DNA of 8,924 bases, taken from positions 1-8,924 of the forward strand of contig CANDYO010000079.1 of the NCBI GenBank assembly GCA_947424995.1, given 5' to 3'. The position numbers were made by a program, and so were the translations under genes. Numbering within the stretch: the stretch's first letter is position 1; every line of letters begins with the position of its first letter. This stretch comes from Rickettsiales bacterium (GTDB taxonomy: Bacteria > Pseudomonadota > Alphaproteobacteria > Rickettsiales > CANDYO01). The notes beneath the pieces are model-generated. The model made no database searches and was not told the DNA's origin. It worked only from the letters and a program-made list of their open reading frames with translations. Shown here piece after piece: positions 1 to 7,295 of the stretch.

Positions 1-84
1 TTTTATGAACAAAATCATTATCGGAATGATACATTACAATTTGGTACTGATGATATATACATAAAATTTGCGAATAATAAGTAG
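1..84 (+). CDS. Possible C-terminal end of an unidentified plus-strand gene (5' part outside window)
   Basis: The frame starting at base 1 is open for 27 codons and closes with TAG at 82-84. The peptide ends in IYIKFANNK and has a mixed, protein-like composition with charged and aromatic residues spread evenly. The stretch is too short to identify a family. If real, the gene converges on the giant minus-strand gene ending at 516, with about 430 bp of non-coding DNA between them. It could equally be a chance open frame, because 27 codons without a stop is not rare even in AT-rich DNA. Confidence 0.4.
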   Translation, partial: FYEQNHYRNDTLQFGTDDIYIKFANNK

Positions 85-317
85 ACCTGAAAGCTGAATT
101 TTGGGTAATATACATGGCTAGCTTGTAGCTAGCAACAAGCAGAAGAAGCGAAGAACAGAGTGGAACTGATGTCCCTGAATTTGAAAGTGTTTTCCATCAT
201 AACGCTTTTACCTTATTATAAATCAAGCCTAATGTCAATAACAGCTTAAACCAAGTAACTATTTACTAAATAATAGAGCCTTCCTACACGATCAAACAAA
301 ACGCTCCTATCTCACGT

Positions 318-451
318 CGTCATTCTTGGCCAAACGATAGTGCAGGCCGAGAATCCAGTTTAAATCTCTTAAAAACCTTAAATAACAGAGTAACATCAAG
401 AGAATTCAACTGGATCCTTGCCGCTAGCTAAAACTAGCGGCAAGGATGACG
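318..451. repeat. Palindromic intergenic element made of two inverted units
   Basis: Unit one (318-360) starts CGTCATTC and ends GAATCCAGTT. Unit two (408-451) starts AACTGGATCC and ends GGATGACG, so it is the inverted counterpart. Each unit is itself a hairpin: in unit one TCTTGGCC pairs with GGCCGAGA, and in unit two a perfect 14-bp stem spans 414-447. Weaker similarity continues inward (around 361-370 and 398-407). The ACTGGATCC-hairpin-GGATGACG layout resembles, from memory, short palindromic repeats scattered between genes in Rickettsia and Wolbachia. There is no coding capacity, so it is either a MITE-like repeat or a domesticated transcription-end structure. Confidence 0.7.
414..447 (-). 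terminator. Strong hairpin downstream of the giant gene; possible transcription end
   Basis: A perfect 14-bp stem (414-427 pairing with 434-447) with a 6-base loop lies about 70 bp past the stop codon at 516. It is GC-richer than its surroundings. No T-run follows on either strand, so it is not a classic intrinsic terminator. It may instead block RNA decay or simply be part of the repeat that contains it. Confidence 0.3.
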
Positions 452-515
452 GCTTTGCTTGCTTTTAGCCCTCGTTACAGCCTGCGCAACAATCTGTTCA
501 TCAACCTTCAGCTCT

Positions 516-3500
516 CTAATAATTACATACATTATAACTATCTTTAGTATTCCATAAGAACATATTCGGATTAGCGGCACTGTTACCCGGCCTATAATTA
601 TAAAGCTTAACTCGCATACCGCATTGAGTTTCACGTCTACCATCATCGTTATTACAACAGGCATAATCAGTTTGCTTGTACATTTTATTTATAAAAGGCC
701 CACCAGAATCATCTGGTTTGAGAGTAGGCATCGGAATATAAGTTAAATAATTAGTAGCCTCAGCATAGTTAATCGCATTTCGATATGCCGACAAAGCACA
801 ATCAGTTGTTTGTACCGGCAGAACTTTTCCAGGCATTCTTAAGGTATAGTTAGTAAGATTTTCTTTGGTACCCCCATTAATTCCAGGGTAAGGGTTTACA
901 GTATCTTGGTAATAGTGATTGGTTGATGAATGTCCCCAGAAGTCTTTACTTGTAGTACTATAATAATAGTAAGCAACAAAACTATAATCAGCGCTAGTAG
1001 TTTCAGCTGTTGTTATAGGACTATTAAAAGGAGGTGAAGCAATAGTAGGCACCGTATAATTATCATTCCAACCTGTTCTATTTACTACTATACCATGGTT
1101 TATATAATGGTTATAACGGTCACCATTAGAATTAGTAACTTGGGTATTAGGAATGAAAGTAGGGTCATCGATGCCATAAGTGTTCGCCCACTGAGTATTC
1201 CATTGATCGTAAGCAATAAGATTAGACTGCATAATATAAGCAGTATTTGTGTAATCGTAAATATCATTTTCGAAATCTACTAATGAGAAGGATATTTTAT
1301 CTTGATATTTACAAATTTTCATTCCAACTTTCACTGTACCTGTAACACTAGCATTTACGTTACCTTTAAGATCATATACATAACATCCATCATAATTTGC
1401 ATAATCAACACCTGCTGCCTTTTGGCTTGAAGTAGCCAGTAACCAGGTGAGATCATTATTATTCCATAGGTATTGCCATTGCGCTCTAGTTAGATAAAGC
1501 ATTTCTTGATCACCATCTAAATTAGCTCTCTTAGCATTACCCGTTAAGCTAATATTACTATTATAACTTTTGCATGAATTATAACCTTGAGTGACCCATC
1601 CTTCAGCAGTTGGCTCAGCATTGGGGACAGTGCTAGCAGTATTAAAAGGATCCAGATTCCTGGTTTGAGGAACAAATGTAGTTTGATAATAATAATTCAC
1701 ATTGAACTGATTAAATATAGCTCCTTGATACTTTGATTGATTAGCCAAAAACTCACCTGGCCACCAAGCCGGTACTGGAGTATTACCACATGGATTTTCT
1801 ACAACATCCCAAGCTATAGTATAATTAGGACAACCACTTAGTTGATAAGTACCATCATCTTTATAAATACACTTACGTTTAGGAGGGCCTGAAGAAGATT
1901 CTTCCATAGTACCAACACATGTTCCAGTAGTAGTTCCATTTACTGAAGTCTGAACCCAACTAGCATAACCATTTGCACTTGTATCACCTGTAGAATCATC
2001 GACAGCATTACAATATGGTACTTGTGTTTCAACACATATACCAATTTCTAATGGATTTAAAGGACGCTTGTCATATTGGAGTCTACCGCTAGTATCATAT
2101 AATGGATAATTGGTAGTAACATTATTTCCATCAGTATATTTATAACCTGTATATGCAGTTGAAGTGGTGGTATTGTTAACAAAAAAGGCCCATTCACAAT
2201 TTTGATTTGAACATGAATAATTACTGCTAGTAGTATTGCTACATGTACAAGTTACTGGAGCTGGAGTAGTTGAGGTGATAGTACCCGTATAAGTGCAATT
2301 ATAAGTGCTTGGAGTTGCAGTACAAGCTGAGTTTTCATAATAATGACCGCTTGAATCTTTATAACCAATACCAGTACGCGTGGTAGTGACTTCATCATAC
2401 AAATAATTTATATTTTCATCAAACACGGGAGTAGTACCCAAAGCCTCCTGCCCCTGTACATAAGGCGGAATAATTCTATCCCTTATATCCTTACTTATAA
2501 CAGAGGTAGTAGCTCCGTTAGTATCGGTAGTATATAATATTTTGGCGACAACCTGTTTATATGGCTCATAATAACCATCTAAGCAAATTCTAGTCGCTCC
2601 ACGACAGTAAATTCCTTTCGCATATTGTATTCCACCGGTATAAGGATCCCCTCCGCTATAAGGAGTGATTGTTCCATCTCCAGTTGGAGATGAATCCGAA
2701 GTTTTATTATAACTATCAGTAACATAAGCTGAAAATACTTTAGCTTGATATACTTGACAAGGAGCAGGATACGAAGTGCTATCACCAGCTCCAGTAGTCG
2801 CTTTTTCATCTAACACACAAAATGGTTTAGGAGGCAATGTATTGGGGGGATTAGAACCATCTGTTAGAGCTAAATCAATGCCAACAATTCCTCGCTTACT
2901 AGGATTACCTACGTTAAAAGAAATTCTCGGCTGCTCATAAGGTACGGAGCTATCGTTATAATAACAAGCTGTCTGATCAAGGCAAGACGAAACAGTCGGC
3001 TGGAACATATGAGGACGTGCTATATCGCAAGTAATTTCTGTAGCCCCCCCTCCATCATCCGCAGTAGAGCAATTAGATTCTGAGCCAGTACCGCTTATTG
3101 GTCCCTCTGTAATGCATAAACTCATTCCATCGCCATCTTCTGTATTAAGCGTAGCGGTATATGTTCTTGTTAAATTTATATAATCTGTAGTTGCTAATGT
3201 CTGACCAACTGCAATATCAATATAATTACTATCATAAATTCCAGCTAAAACTACTTCACAGGCATTCCCAGAAGTAGGAGGAGGATATACTGCATAATCT
3301 ATCATTTGTTGATCTGCACCGGCAGTAGTATTTCCTATACAAGAAGGATTGCTTAAATTGTAATATGTCCTAAATGAATTAGTCGTCCCTCCCGGAGGAC
3401 CAGTCTTTCTACCAGAATGAAAACTAACACAGTTCGTAGTTGTAGTCCCATCACATATTGGTAAAAGGCTCTTATTATTCAGCCAAATATTGCTCGGAGA

Positions 3501-4634
3501 ACTGAGTGTGTTCCCTACAAAACAAAGATCACTAGAACCTGTGCTAGTATGATCAGCATCGCAAATGTGCATTGGATTATTAAAATATAACCTTACCATC
3601 GGATTTTCAAAACTATTATAGACAGGAGAACCGTTTGGTTCGCTGTTTGATGAACTTATCTCACAAGTATCACTAGAAGTAGACGTTTGCTTATAGCTAT
3701 TAGAAGCCTCAAATTCTGGAGAATATTGACAAAGATTGGATAAATTAACCGTTGGCACAGTACCCACCACAGGCGAGCAATATGGTGGTGGTGGTGGCCC
3801 GGTGGGGTAATCAACGCAGCCACGATTCCCACTAGAATCTAAATTACTAGAAATGAGCCACATTGATGGCTTTGCTTCAGCTATTGCGTTGTTAGCTACA
3901 TAGTTGATATAACTAAGACCTGTTAATTCTAAAGCCATATTTAAAATATCTCCAGCAACAGATATTTCCTGAGCAACCATCGATGCACCCAATCCTATCC
4001 CTGGTACCATAATTCCAGTGTCTTCCATCCATTTAGTTACATCTGAAGTTGCGGCTTCATATGCCTCAGTTCCTTGATCTCCCATAGATTGGTCGGGTGG
4101 CGGTGGACTGAGTGCATGAGAAGGCATACTATATGGATTAGGGTCATTTGGATCAGCTGGCGCCATTGGATCTTCAAAAACACAAATCCGATACATCGGT
4201 TTGGGAGAACAGCTAGGGCAGGCGGAGTCATTACTACTATTTTCTCCTCGAGCTGGGTCACAGCTACCATCACTACAATAATTATTTCCATATTCACCTG
4301 CTGGAGTTATTCGTGCACAAACACGGACTGCACCAAAGAAGTTACACTCACCATAAGCACTTAGAGTAAGCGTATCTTCCCAACCGAAACAAGCGATAAC
4401 TAGTCGATTATGGACTTTAATTTTTGGGTTAAACATTGTAGAGCTACTAACTACATGCACATCCCAGCTATCTTCCATACAACCAGCCCAATCTAGATCC
4501 CACGGCATCCTTGTTAGATTGTGAGTTGGATCAAAATAAACAAAGCCTGCTTGAGCAGAGCTGACTATTCCACAAACCAACCCAATTATAATAATTAATT
4601 TCAAAAAAATGAGTTTTATATTATTTATTATCAT
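516..4634 (-). CDS. Giant exported cysteine-rich protein, family unknown, coupled to the VirB4 paralogue
   Basis: This 1372-residue protein has a typical Sec signal peptide: lysines at 7 and 12, a hydrophobic core at about 13-24, and an AQA site giving cleavage after residue 29. The mature part has about 48 cysteines spread along it. The densest clusters are at 97-151, 771-813 (including CTC at 796-798) and 906-949, with a CC pair at 1326-1327 near the end. This fits a disulfide-rich protein of the periplasm or cell surface. Proline runs lie at 177-180 and 280-284. A hydrophobic, possibly amphipathic stretch spans about 208-247. Long parts of 310-850 are rich in Ser, Thr, Asn, Gly and Tyr. 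No strongly hydrophobic membrane segment follows the signal peptide, so it is not a VirB6-type polytopic protein, although giant VirB6 paralogues do sit next to virB4 in Rickettsiales. The ATG lies five bases after the VirB4 stop with no clear ribosome site, suggesting translational coupling. I do not recognise the family. A structural or surface role with type IV secretion is inferred from position. Confidence 0.88.
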   Translation of the reverse strand: MIINNIKLIFLKLIIIIGLVCGIVSSAQAGFVYFDPTHNLTRMPWDLDWAGCMEDSWDVHVVSSSTMFNPKIKVHNRLVIACFGWEDTLTLSAYGECNFFGAVRVCARITPAGEYGNNYCSDGSCDPARGENSSNDSACPSCSPKPMYRICVFEDPMAPADPNDPNPYSMPSHALSPPPPDQSMGDQGTEAYEAATSDVTKWMEDTGIMVPGIGLGASMVAQEISVAGDILNMALELTGLSYINYVANNAIAEAKPSMWLISSNLDSSGNRGCVDYPTGPPPPPYCSPVVGTVPTVNLSNLCQYSPEFEASNSYKQTSTSSDTCEISSSNSEPNGSPVYNSFENPMVRLYFNNPMHICDADHTSTGSSDLCFVGNTLSSPSNIWLNNKSLLPICDGTTTTNCVSFHSGRKTGPPGGTTNSFRTYYNLSNPSCIGNTTAGADQQMIDYAVYPPPTSGNACEVVLAGIYDSNYIDIAVGQTLATTDYINLTRTYTATLNTEDGDGMSLCITEGPISGTGSESNCSTADDGGGATEITCDIARPHMFQPTVSSCLDQTACYYNDSSVPYEQPRISFNVGNPSKRGIVGIDLALTDGSNPPNTLPPKPFCVLDEKATTGAGDSTSYPAPCQVYQAKVFSAYVTDSYNKTSDSSPTGDGTITPYSGGDPYTGGIQYAKGIYCRGATRICLDGYYEPYKQVVAKILYTTDTNGATTSVISKDIRDRIIPPYVQGQEALGTTPVFDENINYLYDEVTTTRTGIGYKDSSGHYYENSACTATPSTYNCTYTGTITSTTPAPVTCTCSNTTSSNYSCSNQNCEWAFFVNNTTTSTAYTGYKYTDGNNVTTNYPLYDTSGRLQYDKRPLNPLEIGICVETQVPYCNAVDDSTGDTSANGYASWVQTSVNGTTTGTCVGTMEESSSGPPKRKCIYKDDGTYQLSGCPNYTIAWDVVENPCGNTPVPAWWPGEFLANQSKYQGAIFNQFNVNYYYQTTFVPQTRNLDPFNTASTVPNAEPTAEGWVTQGYNSCKSYNSNISLTGNAKRANLDGDQEMLYLTRAQWQYLWNNNDLTWLLATSSQKAAGVDYANYDGCYVYDLKGNVNASVTGTVKVGMKICKYQDKISFSLVDFENDIYDYTNTAYIMQSNLIAYDQWNTQWANTYGIDDPTFIPNTQVTNSNGDRYNHYINHGIVVNRTGWNDNYTVPTIASPPFNSPITTAETTSADYSFVAYYYYSTTSKDFWGHSSTNHYYQDTVNPYPGINGGTKENLTNYTLRMPGKVLPVQTTDCALSAYRNAINYAEATNYLTYIPMPTLKPDDSGGPFINKMYKQTDYACCNNDDGRRETQCGMRVKLYNYRPGNSAANPNMFLWNTKDSYNVCNY

Positions 4635-4639
4635 GATAT

Positions 4640-7021
4640 CTAATGCAACTCAGGAAATAAATTTTTATAAAAAGGGATAACCCAACTATTAGGATTATCA
4701 CCAACATCAAGAATTGCCTTATCCATAGCTTCAATAGCATCTATTTTTCCTGCTAAAGCTTTAATAGTATAATCCATTCCATCGAGATTTAACTCAACCA
4801 CAATATTTATATGTTTCTGTTTGATCATAAAATGGCGATAAATAAGCTTCATGTTTTTTATTGCCTTCACTTCATCTTCACTTAATTGCATAGCTTCTGC
4901 ATAAACTTCAGGATGGTTAAATGGTAAAAATAAATGAGTAGAAATTTTATTATTAATAGCAGCTATATTAGGATGGATAATTTCTTTAACATCTTTAACC
5001 TCGAAGGCAAACATAGCGATAGCATTATTTTTTTTAAGTAGTTCAAGCCAATTAGGTAAGAAATTAGCAAAAATTTTGTCGGTCAATAGTTGATTAGCAT
5101 TATGAATAGCAATAATTGTTGGAGTTTTATCTAAAATTTGTCCATATTGATAAAGACAATAAGCCATAAAAGGAGCAACACTGATTATGTTATCCGCTTT
5201 AATCAATTCGGCTACATTAAACCCCAGCATTTTTATTCCAGAGCCAAATTCATCATAAGTATTATCAAATAATAAACCAAATTTATTTGGCTTACACCAC
5301 AAAGACAAGCTAACTTTAATTGCTTCATCTTCAATATAATCCATTAACATTGAAATTTGTCTTTTTCCTACGGGGATTTTAGTCCAAAATTTATCTAAAG
5401 CCGTAAAGACTATGTTTTTTTGTTTATCATCATAAATCCCATCTGGAAAAATTAACAATAATAACCAATTTTTGAGAAACTTATTATTTTCTGGAGAATC
5501 AACTAGGGCGAATGGATTCAAGGCAAAACTAGGTTTATCCCCCATTAAGCTGATTATTTTATGCTTACCACCTAATGCTTTAACAGTTACTCTAGAAGTT
5601 TCAAACTGATCTATATAAAATACATTAGGTTCATATTTAGAGCTTTCAGAGAGCAAAAAATTTACTAATATTGCCTTTGCTGAATCAGCTGGTCCTGCAA
5701 TCATTGTATGACCGTCATTACCTACATGTAGATTAAAAAAATGTGGAGCGCCGTCAGAACGGCGAAATAAAGTTATTGCAGATCCCCAAATATTCTCGGT
5801 TTCACCGGATGGAGTATTATGTAATGAAGCAAACCCAGCTGTTCTTTTAGTATTAATGTAACTAGGACGGCGAAAGAAATTGAAATTACCTGGTAGCTGG
5901 GACCAAAAAGATAAGGCTATATTTAAATCTTCTCGAATAATAACAATACCTAGTTTACGAATTTCTGTAATCACGCTATCTACAGCTCTTTGTAAATCAT
6001 CTAAAGTTTCCCCAATAATCATCACCGTCATTTGTTGTGAACCGTAATCTGTGGTTCCACCTGAGTCGCTATCCATAGTAGCCTTTAATCCACAACTACT
6101 CCTTAATTCCTCATCTTTACTAATTCCAAGAACATAATCAAGATATGCAAAACTATTTTTAGCTGTAGAAGAATCTACAAAATTAAGAGTTTGAGAAATT
6201 ACATACTCACTTGAAATACGAAGAAATTTATCTAAAGCTTTAGCTGCAAATTCATGATATTCTTTTAGACTAAACATAGCAGCATAGCGTTTTTCATTTT
6301 CATCAAAAATTTCTAAAGCATTCCCACCAAAAGCAACTTTACTACGACAGAATATACGATCAATCCCTTGAACTGGTAAAGCAACACGTTTGCTTTGCAA
6401 GCAGATAATTTTAGTTAAAAATTCTAATATCTCTGAGTGAGCGCCGAATCTATCATGGACCACTCCAAGTCTTTTTCCACCGAACACTTTTAGAACATCA
6501 AGCATTTTGATAATAATATTATCAAGGTACTTAGCATTGTCGGCTAACCTATTTAGGTGATTTTTTTTTAATATCTTTGGAATAAATGATAAGCTAACAT
6601 TTTTTGAAGTATTGTAATTTTCACCATCATATAGAATGGTTACATATAACTCGTTAACAAACTTATCTCGCCAGTAGTTTTTCTTAGCCCACGCATCATG
6701 AGTATCTTTAGCAAAAGTCCAAGGATAATAGTTGATTGAGTCTAGATTGCGTTTACGTCTTATAGTATGAAACCAAATCGCCACTTTACGGTCTTTTATA
6801 TTATCAACAATGGCTTTACGAATAACCGTTCTCAAGTCAACGCTTTCTTCAGAATTGATCATTTCTTTAGAATAGCCTTCTATTTTGATTACTTGCATTA
6901 ATTCACCATTTTTAGTCAGCAAATTATAATCATCATAATGACAGGCATAGGGAATACATTGCTCCGCTAAGGCCTCTAAGGAAAATTCTACTTTTTCTTT
7001 CTTTTTAAAAAAATTAAACAT
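4640..7021 (-). CDS. virB4: VirB4-family type IV secretion protein with degenerate ATPase motifs (RvhB4-II-like)
   Basis: VirB4 proteins are inner-membrane-associated hexameric ATPases that power assembly and substrate transfer in type IV secretion systems. This protein has the usual full length (793 residues from ATG; Agrobacterium VirB4 is of similar size) and family landmarks. In GTG-start numbering these are: an N-terminal CagE/TrbE/VirB4 region to about 390; the segment before Walker A with FRRSDGAPHFFNLH at about 421-434; FYIDQ and ALGG at about 469-486; LNPF at 502-505; and a C-terminal THLFLPFN region at about 696-703. The active site is damaged. The P-loop reads GPADSAKA (444-451) instead of GPxGSGKT/S, and the Walker B site reads IIAIHNANQLL (637-647) instead of a hydrophobic run plus DEAW. 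Rickettsiales are known to carry a second, divergent VirB4 (RvhB4-II), and this matches that description. A GTG at 7024 directly precedes the ATG at 7021; I chose ATG. It has its own promoter-like region and heads a two-gene unit. It probably acts as a non-catalytic or regulatory partner of a normal VirB4 encoded elsewhere, which is inference. Confidence 0.93.
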   Translation of the reverse strand: MFNFFKKKEKVEFSLEALAEQCIPYACHYDDYNLLTKNGELMQVIKIEGYSKEMINSEESVDLRTVIRKAIVDNIKDRKVAIWFHTIRRKRNLDSINYYPWTFAKDTHDAWAKKNYWRDKFVNELYVTILYDGENYNTSKNVSLSFIPKILKKNHLNRLADNAKYLDNIIIKMLDVLKVFGGKRLGVVHDRFGAHSEILEFLTKIICLQSKRVALPVQGIDRIFCRSKVAFGGNALEIFDENEKRYAAMFSLKEYHEFAAKALDKFLRISSEYVISQTLNFVDSSTAKNSFAYLDYVLGISKDEELRSSCGLKATMDSDSGGTTDYGSQQMTVMIIGETLDDLQRAVDSVITEIRKLGIVIIREDLNIALSFWSQLPGNFNFFRRPSYINTKRTAGFASLHNTPSGETENIWGSAITLFRRSDGAPHFFNLHVGNDGHTMIAGPADSAKAILVNFLLSESSKYEPNVFYIDQFETSRVTVKALGGKHKIISLMGDKPSFALNPFALVDSPENNKFLKNWLLLLIFPDGIYDDKQKNIVFTALDKFWTKIPVGKRQISMLMDYIEDEAIKVSLSLWCKPNKFGLLFDNTYDEFGSGIKMLGFNVAELIKADNIISVAPFMAYCLYQYGQILDKTPTIIAIHNANQLLTDKIFANFLPNWLELLKKNNAIAMFAFEVKDVKEIIHPNIAAINNKISTHLFLPFNHPEVYAEAMQLSEDEVKAIKNMKLIYRHFMIKQKHINIVVELNLDGMDYTIKALAGKIDAIEAMDKAILDVGDNPNSWVIPFYKNLFPELH

Positions 7022-7061
7022 CACAACTTAAAATAATCTAACTAAAACTAGAAGTAGTTAT

Positions 7062-7091
7062 ATCATATACTTTGCTAGATATGATTGTCTA
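7062..7091 (-). promoter_or_regulatory. Candidate sigma-70 promoter for the VirB4/giant-protein unit
   Basis: On the minus strand TAGACA (7086-7091, five of six bases of TTGACA) is followed after 18 bases by TATGAT (7062-7067, five of six bases of TATAAT). Transcription would begin near 7055, leaving a leader of about 34 bases. A dyad, CTAGA-N8-TCTAG (7075-7092), overlaps the -35 box and spacer, where a regulator could bind. TAGATA recurs at 7076, 7111 and 7124. In AT-rich DNA such matches can arise by chance. Confidence 0.45.
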
Positions 7092-7169
7092 GACATTTTC
7101 TATTTTTAGTAGATATCTGTTGTAGATAACGCCGCATGATCTACGTTCTCTTTTAAAGCGCACGGGATT

Positions 7170-7250
7170 GTCATCCCTGGCAAACTGCCGAAGGTAGCAC
7201 GACTGGGGATCTCAGGAGGTTTCTTCTCATGCACGAGATCGGGGATGACG
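7170..7250. repeat. Palindromic intergenic repeat with GTCATCC/GGATGAC ends
   Basis: The element opens GTCATCCCT (7170-7178) and closes GGGGATGAC (7241-7249). Inside is a nested inverted repeat, GATCTC (7207-7212) with GAGATC (7235-7240). It is GC-richer than the flanking DNA. The final 18 bases (7233-7250) are identical to 8702-8719 in the repeat upstream of ubiB, which shows directly that the two belong to one repeat family. It begins about 45 bp after the ubiB stop and ends about 80 bp upstream of the VirB4 promoter candidate, so it may end ubiB transcription. Confidence 0.72.
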
Positions 7251-7295
7251 CCAAATTCTGACCTAAATTTAATAAACATCTTTTTAAAGACTTAA

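Larger units (their letters stand above)
85..515. other. Intergenic region between convergent gene ends
   Basis: No convincing gene is present. Bases 117-133 carry a small dyad (GCTAGC, 5-base gap, GCTAGC), overlapped by a second one (GCTTGT/ACAAGC, 121-140). Bases 318-451 are an inverted-duplication repeat, listed separately. A 23-codon minus-strand frame at 129-200 has an AAGG ten bases before its ATG, but nothing else supports it. Bases 452-515, just past the stop of the giant gene, have a protein-like frame shifted relative to that gene (see findings). Otherwise I see nothing. Confidence 0.6.

Noticed and set aside
434..664. 76-codon minus-strand frame overlapping the end of the giant gene
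   Set aside because: Most of it is a shadow in another frame of the giant gene. Only the short part beyond the stop looks unusual and is kept as a finding.
3784..3797. GGT microsatellite
   Set aside because: Only four to five triplets, in frame and encoding a proline run; too short to propose slippage control.
4037..4364. Open frames on both strands inside the 5' part of the giant gene (4037-4297 minus, 4074-4364 plus)
   Set aside because: They overlap a long frame with a signal peptide and have biased, implausible compositions; they are shadows.
4560..4634. Lipoprotein signal with Cys21 in the giant protein
   Set aside because: The residues before the cysteine are Gly-Leu-Val. A lipobox needs Gly, Ala or Ser right before the cysteine, and an AQA signal peptidase I site follows.
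516..4634. Assignment of the giant gene as VirB6
   Set aside because: VirB6 proteins have several membrane helices; none is visible after the signal peptide. Only its position next to virB4 recalls VirB6.
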